This document shows, piece after piece, positions 1-8,861 of a DNA stretch of 21,947 nt. The stretch spans positions 1 to 21,947 of the forward strand of contig CAYWFG010000028.1 of assembly GCA_964458185.1 (NCBI GenBank), written 5' to 3'. The notes beneath the pieces were generated by a model that ran no database searches, was not told the DNA's origin, and saw only the letters and a program-made list of their open reading frames with translations. This stretch comes from AB-137-C09 sp964458185. Lineage in GTDB: Bacteria > Pseudomonadota > Zetaproteobacteria > Mariprofundales > Mariprofundaceae. The first letter of the stretch is position 1. Every line of letters starts with the position of its first letter. The translations under genes and the position numbers were made by a program.

Positions 1-92
1 GAAAAAAAGCGATGCGAAAAACACCCGCAGGTCAATTTATTCGGCTGACTTCGGGGCAATGGAAGCGAAAGTAACACCCCCCCTAAACTTCA

Positions 93-214
93 GTAACCGT
101 TCACCTACCCCCTGATTTTTTCGCCTACAAGACGAAAGCGCGCAGTTTACGCTATGGTAAATGAGCACTTTCAACGCTGTAGGAGGAAAAAGCAGGGGGT
201 AGGTGAACGGTTAC
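93..214. mobile_element. IS66-like miniature inverted-repeat element (MITE), 122 bp
   Basis: The ends at 93-114 and 193-214 are a perfect 22-bp inverted repeat that begins GTAACCGTTCACCT. With three mismatches the match extends to about 37 bp per arm (93-129 and 178-214). The element is flanked by an exact 8-bp direct repeat, AAACTTCA, at 85-92 and 215-222. The roughly 48-bp centre has no coding capacity. GTAA termini with 8-bp target duplications are characteristic of the IS66 family, so this is most likely a non-autonomous IS66 derivative moved by a transposase encoded elsewhere. The right end lies about 50 bp before the lipA start, so the element or its ends may supply or displace the lipA promoter. 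The structure is read directly; the family name is inference. Confidence 0.85.
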
Positions 215-264
215 AAACTTCACCCTATTCTTTCTATTCTCGAATAGCCTCTTAGGGTTGTGCC

Positions 265-1179
265 ATGTCTGATACTGTAATTCCTATTGAATCCATTCCC
301 ACCCAACGCGCCCGTCTTGCCAAGCCCAAGTGGCTCAAAGTGCGTGCGCCGTTATCGGCTGAATACCGTCAAACGGCTGCCTTGATGCGTGAGCTAAAAC
401 TGAACACCGTTTGCGAAGAAGCTGCCTGCCCCAATATTGGTAGCTGCTGGAAACATGGCTCGGCGACGTTTATGATTTTGGGGCGTGTTTGCACCCGTAC
501 CTGTGCCTTTTGCAATGTTGCCACGGGTCGCCCTGATCCTGTGGATGCCGATGAACCTGCGCATTTGGCAGATGCTGTAGCGCGTATTGGTTTGAAGCAT
601 GTGGTGATCACTTCGGTGGATCGTGATGATTTGCCCGATGGTGGCGCGGGGCATTATGCGCAGGTGATTAACGAATTGCGCCAGCGTCAACCTGATTTAA
701 CCATTGAGATCCTCACCCCTGATTTTCAGCGCAAGCCTGCATCCTGTCTTGATGTCATCGTCGATGCCCACCCTGATGTATTTAACCATAACATTGAAAC
801 CGTACCGCGTTTGTACCGAAGTGTGCGCCCCGTGGCACGTTATTATACCTCGCTTCGTTTGTTGCAACGAACGAAAGAGCTTGACCCTAGCATTGTCACC
901 AAGTCGGGCATCATGCTGGGCTTGGGTGAAAGCCGCGATGAAGTGTTGCAGGTACTTGATGATCTTCGTGCCGCCGAGGTTGATATGTTGACCATTGGGC
1001 AATACTTATGCCCCAGCGAACGGCATCACCCTGTGGTTAAATACTGGACACCTGAAGCCTTTGATGAATTAAAGTATCTGGCAGAAAACAAAGGCTTTGG
1101 CATGGTTGCATCAGGGCCTTTGGTGCGTTCATCCTTTCATGCTGATGATTTATTTCAGGCATTGAAGCAACGCCCATGA
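265..1179 (+). CDS. lipA: Lipoyl synthase LipA
   Basis: Radical SAM enzyme that inserts two sulfurs into octanoyl groups carried on lipoyl domains (pyruvate and 2-oxoglutarate dehydrogenases, glycine cleavage H protein). All the hallmarks are present. Cys50, Cys55 and Cys61 in the CEEAACPNIGSCW block bind the sacrificial auxiliary cluster. Cys76, Cys80 and Cys83 in CTRTCAFC bind the SAM-coordinating 4Fe-4S cluster. The C-terminal RSSF motif at 288-291 supplies the serine ligand to the auxiliary cluster. At 304 aa the length is normal. The start at ATG 265 follows a weak AGGG ribosome site. It is the first gene of a three-gene operon, overlapping the next gene by 4 nt (ATGA). No lipB lies nearby in the window. 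Confidence 0.97.
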   Translation: MSDTVIPIESIPTQRARLAKPKWLKVRAPLSAEYRQTAALMRELKLNTVCEEAACPNIGSCWKHGSATFMILGRVCTRTCAFCNVATGRPDPVDADEPAHLADAVARIGLKHVVITSVDRDDLPDGGAGHYAQVINELRQRQPDLTIEILTPDFQRKPASCLDVIVDAHPDVFNHNIETVPRLYRSVRPVARYYTSLRLLQRTKELDPSIVTKSGIMLGLGESRDEVLQVLDDLRAAEVDMLTIGQYLCPSERHHPVVKYWTPEAFDELKYLAENKGFGMVASGPLVRSSFHADDLFQALKQRP

Positions 1180-2276
1180 TGATGCAATGGCAAGCCACCC
1201 CCGATCATGCCGATGATTACGCGCTGCAACGCAGGGGCTACGATTTAGGTGCAATTAAGATACAGCCCTCACCATCACCCTCGCAGCGTCCAAACAATGA
1301 TGATTTTGCTGCCATGTGGAACCAGCATCAGGCTGTTTTGTTGCCCGCTTGGGTGGCAGATGATGTGGCTGCACTGCAAGCTGCCATTGCTGATCGTGAA
1401 TCATGGGTGGCAAGTATTTTAGCAGGAGATTACCCTTCCGAGCATCTTGCGATCAACCAAGATGATGATGGTTTTTCTTTTGTTGGCAGCTCCGATGAAG
1501 AACACGATGTGCAAGCCATCGAAAAAATGTTTTTTGCTGATGGCAACCATGATGATGCCCACGATAATTTGTGGTGCAAGGCTTCGTGGTTATCGTTTCA
1601 TGATGATGATGCCTCGTTGCGTTTTCGTTTTTCGTTTGGCATGGAAGGCTTTGAAGATGTCGCCGCAGACCCTGCACGACAACAATCAGCGGCACAGTTA
1701 TGCACGGCGTTATTTCCTGAAAGTGCAGCGATTGAACAAAATAATAACCTCAATACCTTGATGGATACCATCGTCGGTGGTAAGGCATGCTATGTTGAAC
1801 GCATTGTTTATTTTAATGCACCGAACGGTGGTGCGCAAATGCACCATGATGTTGAACGTGGTCATGCAGGCGTAGTCTATGCCCAACTGACGGGAGAGAC
1901 CTTTTGGCTGGCTCTAGCTAAACCATTATTGGTGGCAGAGATTCAGCAATACAGCAACGACCACCCACAACTTGCGCAACAGTTGTTTGCTAATGTGGCG
2001 CAGCAAACTGCATTGGAACAATTACTGTTAGATGACGATGCCCTGAATGATTATTTGGATCAAGACGATCACGAATTATTAGAAGTGCTGATAGACCAAC
2101 AGCCTGATTTTATTCGCCACATGACCGAGCAAGGGCATGGCTTTGTGCTGCAAGCAGGTGATGTGTTGCTACTGCCGCAACAAGATTTAGCGCATTGTGT
2201 GTGGCATACTGTTTTTTGTTTGGGTGATGACATGGGCGAAGCATTATCGTTTGCCGTTCGCCCGTCGGAAATATAA
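1176..2276 (+). CDS. Putative cupin/JmjC-like 2-oxoglutarate-Fe(II) oxygenase
   Basis: An acidic 366-aa soluble protein with many Asp-Asp and Asp-Asp-Asp runs in its N-terminal half. A candidate metal site of the HxD...H kind is visible: His223-His224-Asp225 in QMHHDVERGH, followed by TGETFWLAL and, on the closing strand, GDVLLLPQQDLAHCVWH with His340 or His344 as the distal ligand. This spacing and the G-D-V-L-L-L-P strand are typical of cupin-fold/JmjC-like dioxygenases, a group that includes bacterial protein and ribosomal-protein hydroxylases. The substrate cannot be read from the sequence. It overlaps lipA by 4 nt and ends 3 nt before the ABC-F gene, so all three are co-translated. The first three codons are all ATG; the first is used here because it gives the 4-nt overlap. 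Family assignment is moderate; function is inference. Confidence 0.6.
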   Translation: MMMQWQATPDHADDYALQRRGYDLGAIKIQPSPSPSQRPNNDDFAAMWNQHQAVLLPAWVADDVAALQAAIADRESWVASILAGDYPSEHLAINQDDDGFSFVGSSDEEHDVQAIEKMFFADGNHDDAHDNLWCKASWLSFHDDDASLRFRFSFGMEGFEDVAADPARQQSAAQLCTALFPESAAIEQNNNLNTLMDTIVGGKACYVERIVYFNAPNGGAQMHHDVERGHAGVVYAQLTGETFWLALAKPLLVAEIQQYSNDHPQLAQQLFANVAQQTALEQLLLDDDALNDYLDQDDHELLEVLIDQQPDFIRHMTEQGHGFVLQAGDVLLLPQQDLAHCVWHTVFCLGDDMGEALSFAVRPSEI

Positions 2277-2279
2277 ACC

Positions 2280-4166
2280 ATGATGATTCAATGTGAAAAC
2301 TTGGCGTTACGGCGTGGTCATAAACTATTGTTTTCAGGTGCAAGTTTAACCATCCACCGTGGCGATAAATTGGGTTTGGTGGGGCGCAATGGTTGTGGTA
2401 AGTCATCGTGGTTTGCCATGATTCGGGGCTTATTAGAGCCTGATGATGGCACGATTGTGATCAAACCCCATTGCCGTATGGCATACGTTGCCCAAGAAAC
2501 ACCTGCATTGCCCACCCCTGCATTGGATTATGTCATACAAGGTGATACCGCATTGGTCGCATTACAACAAGCCATTGACGCTGCCGATGAACAGCAAGAT
2601 GGCATACGACTGGCAATGCTGCACGAAAAAATGGCATTGATGGATGGTTATGCTGCCACGGCACGCGCTGCTAGCTTAATGCATGGGCTGGGTTTTTCTG
2701 CCAAAGAGTCACATGACCCTGTGGCGACGTTTTCGGGTGGCTGGCGCATGCGCTTGAATTTGGCGCGTGCGTTGATGTGCCCTTCTGATGTGTTGTTGCT
2801 GGATGAACCGACCAATCATCTTGATTTGGAAGCCGTGGTTTGGCTGGAACAATGGTTGCAGCAATACGAGGGTGCATTGTTGCTGATTTCCCATGACCGT
2901 GAGGTGTTGGATCATTGTATCAATCGCATTATTCACATTGAACAGCAGCAAGTGACTCTCTATACAGGGACGTATACCGACTTTGAGCGCGCTCGCGCCG
3001 AAGGCTTGGCAAGCCAACAAGCTGCCCACCAAAAACAACAGCGCGAAGTGGCACACATGGAAGATTACATCCGCCGTTTTCGTGCCAAGGCGACCAAAGC
3101 AAGGCAGGCACAAAGCCGCATTAAGGCGTTGGAACGCATGCAGTTGATTGCCCCTGCCCATGTTGATTCGCCGTTTTCATTTTCATTTTCATCGCCTGAT
3201 TTTATGCCCAGCCCGCTCTTGCAACTGCAACGCGCTGATATTGGTTATGGCGATATGCCGTTGCTAAAGCAACAATCGTTCAGCCTGTTGCCTGGTGAGC
3301 GTATTGCCTTGCTAGGGCCCAATGGCGCAGGCAAGTCCACGCTGATGCGGGTGCTTGCAGGTATGGCAAAACCACTGGCAGGGCATTATCAACAAGCCCA
3401 AGGTGTACGCATTGCCTATTTTGCGCAGCATCAGTTAGAACAATTGCATCCAGAACTCAGTCCCGTGCAACACTTGATGTTACTCAACGAGCAACTATCA
3501 GAAAAAGAATGCCGCAATATACTGGGGCAGTTTGATTTTCATGATGATGCGACCATTACCCCGATAGCACCCTTATCAGGTGGTGAGAAAGCCCGTTTGG
3601 TGTTAGCCATGATGGTCTATCAAAAGCCACACGTCTTGTTGCTGGATGAACCGACCAACCATTTAGATTTGGACATGCGCCATGCTTTAACGCTCGCTTT
3701 GCAAACATTTACAGGCAGCATGGTATTGATCTCACATGACCGTCATTTGTTGCGTACCGCTTGCGATCAGTTGTGGTTGGTGGCATCACCACAGGCAACA
3801 CCGTTTGAGGGTGATCTGGATGATTATACCGACTGGTGCAGCGAGCAACGGAAGCTGACTCAAGCCCCCACCAGCACCACGCCTGACAACAGCAAAAAAA
3901 GCCTGCGGCAAAACAAAGCAGCCCAACGCAAAAACACCCAACCCTTGCGGAAAAAGGTGCAACAATTAGAAAAACAAATCAGCCAAGATCAGCGATTATT
4001 AACTACAATAGACATCCAGTTGCTTGACCCTTCATTGTATGAAAACAATAACCCCGAACAACTTAAAGTCCTCACCGTGAATCAAAAAGCATTGCAACAA
4101 CAGATTGCAGCAACAGAAGATGCATGGCTCATTGCTTCGGATGCATTAGAAGCGGCACTGGATTAA
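2280..4166 (+). CDS. yheS: ABC-F family ATPase, YheS-like, ribosome-associated
   Basis: Soluble protein with two ABC ATPase domains and no membrane segments, so an ABC-F translation factor rather than a transporter. Domain 1 has Walker A GRNGCGKS (35-42), signature FSGGW (151-155) and Walker B VLLLDEPTNHLD (171-182). The linker at about 240-300 is rich in Arg, Lys and Gln, as expected for the arm that reaches the P-site tRNA. Domain 2 has Walker A GPNGAGKST (346-354), signature LSGGE (432-436) and a second LLLDEPTNHLD. The C-terminus (about 530-628) is a lysine/glutamine-rich predicted coiled coil. Its 628 aa are close to E. coli YheS. It starts 3 nt after the upstream stop. Separation from Uup rests on overall resemblance and is less certain than the ABC-F call itself. 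Confidence 0.9.
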   Translation: MMIQCENLALRRGHKLLFSGASLTIHRGDKLGLVGRNGCGKSSWFAMIRGLLEPDDGTIVIKPHCRMAYVAQETPALPTPALDYVIQGDTALVALQQAIDAADEQQDGIRLAMLHEKMALMDGYAATARAASLMHGLGFSAKESHDPVATFSGGWRMRLNLARALMCPSDVLLLDEPTNHLDLEAVVWLEQWLQQYEGALLLISHDREVLDHCINRIIHIEQQQVTLYTGTYTDFERARAEGLASQQAAHQKQQREVAHMEDYIRRFRAKATKARQAQSRIKALERMQLIAPAHVDSPFSFSFSSPDFMPSPLLQLQRADIGYGDMPLLKQQSFSLLPGERIALLGPNGAGKSTLMRVLAGMAKPLAGHYQQAQGVRIAYFAQHQLEQLHPELSPVQHLMLLNEQLSEKECRNILGQFDFHDDATITPIAPLSGGEKARLVLAMMVYQKPHVLLLDEPTNHLDLDMRHALTLALQTFTGSMVLISHDRHLLRTACDQLWLVASPQATPFEGDLDDYTDWCSEQRKLTQAPTSTTPDNSKKSLRQNKAAQRKNTQPLRKKVQQLEKQISQDQRLLTTIDIQLLDPSLYENNNPEQLKVLTVNQKALQQQIAATEDAWLIASDALEAALD

Positions 4167-4227
4167 GATAAAACCTATGTTTAAGGCTGCGCTTTATGAG
4201 AAGTTATAACAATAGAAATTAAAAGGG

Positions 4228-4255
4228 TTGACAGTGATACATTATTTCGTAAAGT
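4228..4255 (+). promoter_or_regulatory. Sigma-70 promoter of the tRNA-Lys/tRNA-Glu unit
   Basis: A consensus -35 box TTGACA (4228-4233) is followed by a 16-nt spacer and the -10-like TAAAGT (4250-4255). The GC-rich stretch TCCGCGCCGC after the -10 would form the discriminator, a feature linked to stringent control of stable-RNA promoters. The start would be near 4262, about 53 nt before tRNA-Lys. The same layout recurs before tRNA-Met (12568-12595). Confidence 0.75.
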
Positions 4256-4314
4256 TCCGCGCCGCAGCAGCGGGCTGGGAGTTTTTCTAAGCAAGCTTAA
4301 GCGACGAAAAATAT

Positions 4315-4390
4315 GCGCCTATAGCTCAGTTGGTAGAGTAGCGGACTTTTAATCCGTGGGCCCTTGGTTCGAGTCCAAGTGGGCGCACCA
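4315..4390 (+). tRNA. tRNA-Lys (anticodon TTT)
   Basis: A 76-nt cloverleaf. The acceptor GCGCCTA pairs with TGGGCGC, the discriminator base is A and the CCA is encoded. The D arm carries GCTCAGTTGGTAGAG. The anticodon loop is C-T-TTT-A-A on the stem GCGGA/TCCGT, with one G-T wobble. The T arm contains GGTTCGAGTCC. The anticodon TTT decodes Lys. Confidence 0.97.
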
Positions 4391-4411
4391 TTTTTTTGTT
4401 GATTGTTGTTT

Positions 4412-4488
4412 GTCCCCATCGTCTAGTCGGCCTAGGACATCGCCCTTTCACGGCGGCAACAGGGGTTCGAATCCCCTTGGGGACGCCA
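4412..4488 (+). tRNA. tRNA-Glu (anticodon TTC)
   Basis: The acceptor GTCCCCA pairs with TGGGGAC, the discriminator is G and the CCA is encoded. The anticodon loop C-T-TTC-A-C sits on the stem CGCC/GGCG. The T arm contains GGGGTTCGAATCCCC. It lies 21 nt after tRNA-Lys and before a single strong terminator, so the two are one transcript. Confidence 0.97.
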
Positions 4489-4502
4489 AATTGGCTAAAA
4501 AT

Positions 4503-4536
4503 AAAAAAGGCGTTGCAGCAATGCAACGCCTTTTTT
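4503..4536. terminator. Strong bidirectional rho-independent terminator
   Basis: A perfect 9-bp stem, GGCGTTGCA/TGCAACGCC, closes a GCAA tetraloop. It is flanked by six A on the left and six T on the right. On the plus strand it ends the tRNA transcript 15 nt after tRNA-Glu. On the minus strand it also has a T tract and lies 110 nt after the mltD stop, so it can end the lepA-mltD operon too. Confidence 0.9.
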
Positions 4537-4645
4537 ATTTGTTGATTAACGATCTTCTCCCGACAGTACGATAAAAAAAGGGAAGCCGTTTCACTTCGTC
4601 AATTCTAAAAGTAGTCCAATATTTTACATGCTGAATTCAGATTCT

Positions 4646-5782
4646 TCACCTTAACAGTGGGTTCATTCTATCGAAAGCAGCTTTGTTGGGAAGCTTTAAT
4701 CGTTGTTTTGGTTGAATAACCTTGCCAACCGTAGGATTCGCCAATCGTAATTTTTGAAGTTGCACATCATAACGCCTAGCAATACGCCACCACGAATCAC
4801 CTGATTTTACCCTGATATACCTTGCCTTCATAATAGGCTTTGTGGTCTTTGATGAAACCACACGATCCCAAGGTGCAAGTTGAGGTAAGCATAGTGTTAA
4901 GGTGGTATTTTTGGCATAACGAATGCGTTCTAGCTCAGGATTAAGACGTAAAATGGTTTCAAAGGGTATATGCAAGTCCTTGCCCAATTGTCGAACATCC
5001 AGTCCTTGTTGTTGCACTCGCTGAATGGGCTTACTTTTTGGGAATGTGCGAAGACCTTGGTGTTGTGCATAGGCAAGACTCAATATATTTTTAACATAAG
5101 CCTTACTGGCTTTAGGCGCAGGCAAGGCATTGAGTCCATCGGATGGTTTCCATCCACCTTGTTTTCGCAAAAACTTTGCCAATCGAGCAGGACCACAGTT
5201 GTAAGCTGCCAAGGCTAGTGGCCAATAGATAAAGCGTTGTTGCAAACGTTGTAAGTATTGGGTTGCAGCGCGAGTGCTTTTTTCAACATGGCGAAGATCA
5301 TTGCTTTTTGTGTTGCACTTAAGTCCCATTGCACGCGCTGTAGTGGGCATAAACTGCCATAAACCTGCCGCACCTCTGGCAGAGACTGCGTAAGGGTTGT
5401 ATTTTGACTCGACAGCAGGAACCATTTGCAGCGCGATCGGTGCGCCCATATCGTGTAACACATCAACCACGCGGCGGTGAACAAAAACAGCATTATTGGC
5501 AACCACCTGCCAATGCCGTTCAGGGAAGTTTTTTACAGCCCGCTTTTCCAGCATCGTTAAATCATCGGCAGACAAACCTTCTAATAATACAGGTAATACA
5601 GGGCTGATTGGCTCAATTTCCAGTGTTATTTTTGGCAATGCGGTTATAGCGACTTCCACGGGAGGCGTTGCCTCAAATACAATATGTACTGTATCAGTAG
5701 GTAGGATTTGTTTTTCTTGTTTTTTTGTGTGGTGCGGTACACAAGCAGAGAGAACAAACAATACGATAATAAAACGCAACAT
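4646..5782 (-). CDS. mltD: Membrane-bound lytic murein transglycosylase D-like lipoprotein
   Basis: Periplasmic enzyme that cleaves the MurNAc-GlcNAc bond of peptidoglycan, forming 1,6-anhydro ends. Counting from ATG at 5782, residues 1-14 (MLRFIIVLFVLSAC) are a lipoprotein signal with a lipobox LSA-C, so the mature protein would be lipid-anchored. The SLT domain spans about 90-210. Its catalytic Glu is in VESKYNP (about residue 125), followed by GAAGLWQFMPTTAR and LALAAYNCGP. A degenerate LysM-like segment (about 255-300) precedes a clear LysM at about 323-367 (VKSGDSWWRIARRYDV). A TTG at 5791 would give three extra residues and a 4-nt overlap with priA. ATG is preferred because it begins directly at the signal peptide. 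It is shorter than E. coli MltD, with fewer LysM repeats. Last gene of the minus-strand run. Confidence 0.88.
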   Translation of the reverse strand: MLRFIIVLFVLSACVPHHTKKQEKQILPTDTVHIVFEATPPVEVAITALPKITLEIEPISPVLPVLLEGLSADDLTMLEKRAVKNFPERHWQVVANNAVFVHRRVVDVLHDMGAPIALQMVPAVESKYNPYAVSARGAAGLWQFMPTTARAMGLKCNTKSNDLRHVEKSTRAATQYLQRLQQRFIYWPLALAAYNCGPARLAKFLRKQGGWKPSDGLNALPAPKASKAYVKNILSLAYAQHQGLRTFPKSKPIQRVQQQGLDVRQLGKDLHIPFETILRLNPELERIRYAKNTTLTLCLPQLAPWDRVVSSKTTKPIMKARYIRVKSGDSWWRIARRYDVQLQKLRLANPTVGKVIQPKQRLKLPNKAAFDRMNPLLR

Positions 5783-5787
5783 CAGTA

Positions 5788-7932
5788 TCAACCCATATCC
5801 AACGGATCAACATCAATACGGCAACGAACTTGCGACGGTAAATGAAGTTGATCCAACACGGGTGTTAACATCCATGGCAGGCGTTGTTTGCTAGCATCAC
5901 GCAACAGAACTTCAAAACGGTAATAATGGGCTTGACGTTCCAAGGAACACGGCATCGCTGGCATGACAGTAATATCAGGGATTTTTTTGCATAGTGTTGC
6001 AATTTTTTGCGCGGCAGCTTGTGCTATTGCTTCTTTAGTCGCGGTGCAAATGATACGAACCCAACGCGCAAATGGCGGAAACTGTAATTGCTCGCGCAGT
6101 AACAATTCTTCATTCAAGGTGTCATGCGCTGATTGCGTATGAATTCGTGCCAACCACGGGGCTTCAGGCATCCAAGTTTGGAACAATACGCACCCCGCTT
6201 TATGGGCGCGACCTGCTCTCCCCATCACCTGTGTCATCTGTTGCCACCAACGTTCGCTGGCGCGAAAGTCGGGCAATGATAAGCCCATATCTGCATGAAT
6301 CACCCCAACCAAGGTAACATTAGGAAAGTCATGACCTTTGACCAACATTTGTGTGCCAATCAAACAATCAATGCTCCCCTCTTCAAATTGCTGTAAAATA
6401 TCAACCAAGCGTTGATGACTGGTGACTTGATCACGATCAAACCGTGCCACCCGTAATGCAGGAATATGCTGCTGCAATGTTTCATCCAAACGTTCAGTAC
6501 CCGTGCCTATGGGCAATAGGGCGACTTCACCACATTGCTCACAACAGCGTGGAACAGGGCGAGTATAACCACAAAGATGACAACGCAATTCTCGCCGTTG
6601 TCGATGCAATGTGAGCCGAAGCGTGCAAGCCATGCAGTGACTCACATCACCACATGCCGTGCATTGCAATGCAGGGGCATAACCACGACGATTAAGAAAC
6701 AGTATGGATTGCTCACCTGCGGCAAGGGTTTGTTGTAATTGTTGTAGCAAAGGTGGCGATACGATGGTTTTATGCTGGCGCATATCAATCATTTTTACTT
6801 GCACCACTTGGTGGGCTATCGCCTGCTGGGTTAAATCGACCCGTTGATAACGCCCCTGTTTAACTTGTAGCCATGTTTCTAAGCTGGGGGTCGCAGAGCC
6901 AAGAATAATCGGAATCTTCATTGTTTGAGCGAGCAATAGCGCGCCATCTCTGGCAGAATAACAAGGACTCTCTTGCTGCTTAAAACTGCTGTCGTGTTCT
7001 TCATCAACCACAATCATACCCAATCGGGGCAAGGGTAAAAACAATGCTGAACGTGTGCCAATCAATACTTCTGTTTTATCTAAATGTGTGATAACTGCCA
7101 AACGCTTCCCTGCTGCCAATGCCGAGTGCCATACCGTAACACGCGAAAAACGTTGCTGTAAACGCTGTTGCCACAGGGGGGTTAAGCCAATTTCAGGCAC
7201 TAAAATAAGCACCTGTTTACCTGATTCGACACAGTGGCGAGCAGCATGCAGATAAACTTCTGTTTTTCCCGAGCCTGTACGACCAAACAACAATACAGGA
7301 TGAAAACAGTTTGTTTTGGCTAAAATAGCATCGACGGCGTGTTGTTGCTCTCGATTTAAAAGGGGGGGGAGCGGCGTATCAGATGCATCTTGTGTTAACC
7401 ATGTTGCTTTGGGGGCTACTTCTTGTAAGCCGCCTTGCTGCACAGCTTGTGTTATATACCTGTGAATATACGGGCTGTCACACCGTTGGCGTAAGGTTTT
7501 CATGCTTAAAGGCGTATTGCGACGAAACGCCTGATGTAAATCAGAAAATAAATCTACCAATAGATCTGAATCAGATTGACGAAAACGACGATTGTTATCA
7601 ACGCTTGCCCAAGCCAATGCTGTTTCCCACATGAGACCCAAAGAAGGTAAATAATAACGTGCCAGCCGTTGCAACCACTGTTGTCTCAATGAATCGTACA
7701 ATGGCGTAACATCCAGTACGTCTAAGACATCCCGTGTTTTTATGGCTGGTGGTTTTTCTAAGCATGAAACCACCACCGCTACACGTTGACTACGCGCCAA
7801 CGGCACAACAACCCGAAGACCAAGATGAATTTCACCCAAATGATCAGGCCAACGGTAATGAAACAAACGACGCAAGGGCGAATACACCGCAACGGCAACA
7901 AATACAGATGTATCGTGTTGCGCTATCATCAT
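5788..7932 (-). CDS. priA: Primosomal protein N', replication-restart helicase PriA
   Basis: Superfamily 2 3'-5' helicase that recognises stalled forks and D-loops and reloads the replisome. The N-terminal 3'-DNA-binding region (1-110) is followed by Walker A GRTGSGKT (217-224) and Walker B DEEH (310-313). Zinc-binding cysteines follow at 424, 427, 433, 436, 451, 454, 463/464 and 467. The later helicase motifs are GTGTERLDE, GTQMLVKGHDFPNVTLVGV and QVMGRAGRA. At 714 aa it is near the usual length. The start shows two adjacent ATG codons preceded by GGGTAAAG. It lies 26 nt after era, where recO and pdxJ are found in many relatives, and is translationally close to mltD. Confidence 0.96.
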   Translation of the reverse strand: MMIAQHDTSVFVAVAVYSPLRRLFHYRWPDHLGEIHLGLRVVVPLARSQRVAVVVSCLEKPPAIKTRDVLDVLDVTPLYDSLRQQWLQRLARYYLPSLGLMWETALAWASVDNNRRFRQSDSDLLVDLFSDLHQAFRRNTPLSMKTLRQRCDSPYIHRYITQAVQQGGLQEVAPKATWLTQDASDTPLPPLLNREQQHAVDAILAKTNCFHPVLLFGRTGSGKTEVYLHAARHCVESGKQVLILVPEIGLTPLWQQRLQQRFSRVTVWHSALAAGKRLAVITHLDKTEVLIGTRSALFLPLPRLGMIVVDEEHDSSFKQQESPCYSARDGALLLAQTMKIPIILGSATPSLETWLQVKQGRYQRVDLTQQAIAHQVVQVKMIDMRQHKTIVSPPLLQQLQQTLAAGEQSILFLNRRGYAPALQCTACGDVSHCMACTLRLTLHRQRRELRCHLCGYTRPVPRCCEQCGEVALLPIGTGTERLDETLQQHIPALRVARFDRDQVTSHQRLVDILQQFEEGSIDCLIGTQMLVKGHDFPNVTLVGVIHADMGLSLPDFRASERWWQQMTQVMGRAGRAHKAGCVLFQTWMPEAPWLARIHTQSAHDTLNEELLLREQLQFPPFARWVRIICTATKEAIAQAAAQKIATLCKKIPDITVMPAMPCSLERQAHYYRFEVLLRDASKQRLPWMLTPVLDQLHLPSQVRCRIDVDPLDMG

Positions 7933-7958
7933 TCTTTACCCAGTATTGAGATAATCAC

Positions 7959-8861
7959 TCAATAGTTCGTAGCTAGTCCAAGATCTTGCAATTTCATTGG
8001 CTGATCAAACCAACCTGCATCAATTTTAACCCATAAACGCAAATCAATATGTTGATTAAATAAGGTTTCAAGACCTTTGCGAGCGGTGATTCCCATGCGT
8101 TTTATTTTTTCGCCGCCTTTACCAATAACCATCGGTTTATGGCTTTCACTGCCGACAAGAATCACTGCCTCAATATGGAGTCCCTTCTTTGTTTCTTCAA
8201 AGACTTCAATATCCACCGCTGTTTGAAAGGGGATTTCTTGATGCATGGCTAAAAATACTTGTTCACGAACGTATTCAGCGGCAAGCTCACGTTGACTTTG
8301 ATCGGTATACCAATCGGCATCGTACTCTGCTTCGCCTTCTGGCAAGTATTGGGCCAATGCTTGCAAAAAACCATCAACCTGCTTGCCTTTTTTAGCAGAT
8401 AACGGAATAAAGGCTTTGGCAGTGGGATCTAACGCTTGAACTTCTTGCAAACGGGGCAGCAACAATGCTTTATCCATTTTATCGACTTTGTTAAGAATAT
8501 GAATGCGCGGTTGGCTTAAATGATTTTCAGCAAAGCGTTCAATCAAACGACTGGTAATACTGTCGAGTGGACGACTTGCATCTTGCATGATTGCCAAAAC
8601 ATCGGCTTCTTCTGCTGCGGCATAAGCAATTCGCACCATGTTTTTATTCAGTTGTCTATTACCTTTATGAATCCCTGGGGTATCAACAAAAATCATCTGG
8701 CATTGCGCTGTCGTATGAATGCCAAGAATTCGATGCCGCGTCGTTTGTGGTTTAGGGGTTACAATCGCTACACGCGCTCCAATAATTTGATTCATTAATG
8801 TTGATTTGCCGACATTTGGGCGACCAAGCAAGGCTATTTTACCACATCGAAATTTTGACAT
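7959..8861 (-). CDS. era: GTPase Era, 30S ribosome assembly
   Basis: Essential GTPase that binds the 3' end of 16S rRNA and checks 30S maturation. G1 is GRPNVGKS (13-20), G3 is DTPG (60-63), G4 is NKVD and G5 is SAKKG. The C-terminal KH domain carries VIGKGGEKIKRMG and ends with the family's DLRLWVKIDAGW stretch. Its 300 aa are full length. The ATG overlaps the rnc stop by 1 nt (TAATG), giving translational coupling in the conserved rnc-era pair. Confidence 0.98.
   Translation of the reverse strand: MSKFRCGKIALLGRPNVGKSTLMNQIIGARVAIVTPKPQTTRHRILGIHTTAQCQMIFVDTPGIHKGNRQLNKNMVRIAYAAAEEADVLAIMQDASRPLDSITSRLIERFAENHLSQPRIHILNKVDKMDKALLLPRLQEVQALDPTAKAFIPLSAKKGKQVDGFLQALAQYLPEGEAEYDADWYTDQSQRELAAEYVREQVFLAMHQEIPFQTAVDIEVFEETKKGLHIEAVILVGSESHKPMVIGKGGEKIKRMGITARKGLETLFNQHIDLRLWVKIDAGWFDQPMKLQDLGLATNY

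Noticed and set aside
1455..1615. Dense GATGAT runs in the cupin-like gene as a repeat array
   Set aside because: They encode scattered Asp-Asp and His-Asp pairs with no regular spacing, which reflects an acidic protein with preferred GAT codons.
3174..3193. TTTCAT repeated three times in the ABC-F gene as a phase-variable repeat
   Set aside because: The unit is 6 bp and in frame (Phe-Ser repeats) in a linker, so copy changes would not switch the gene.
4356..4574. Open frames on both strands across the tRNA genes
   Set aside because: They run through two perfect tRNA cloverleafs and a terminator and have no ribosome site. These are spurious frames.
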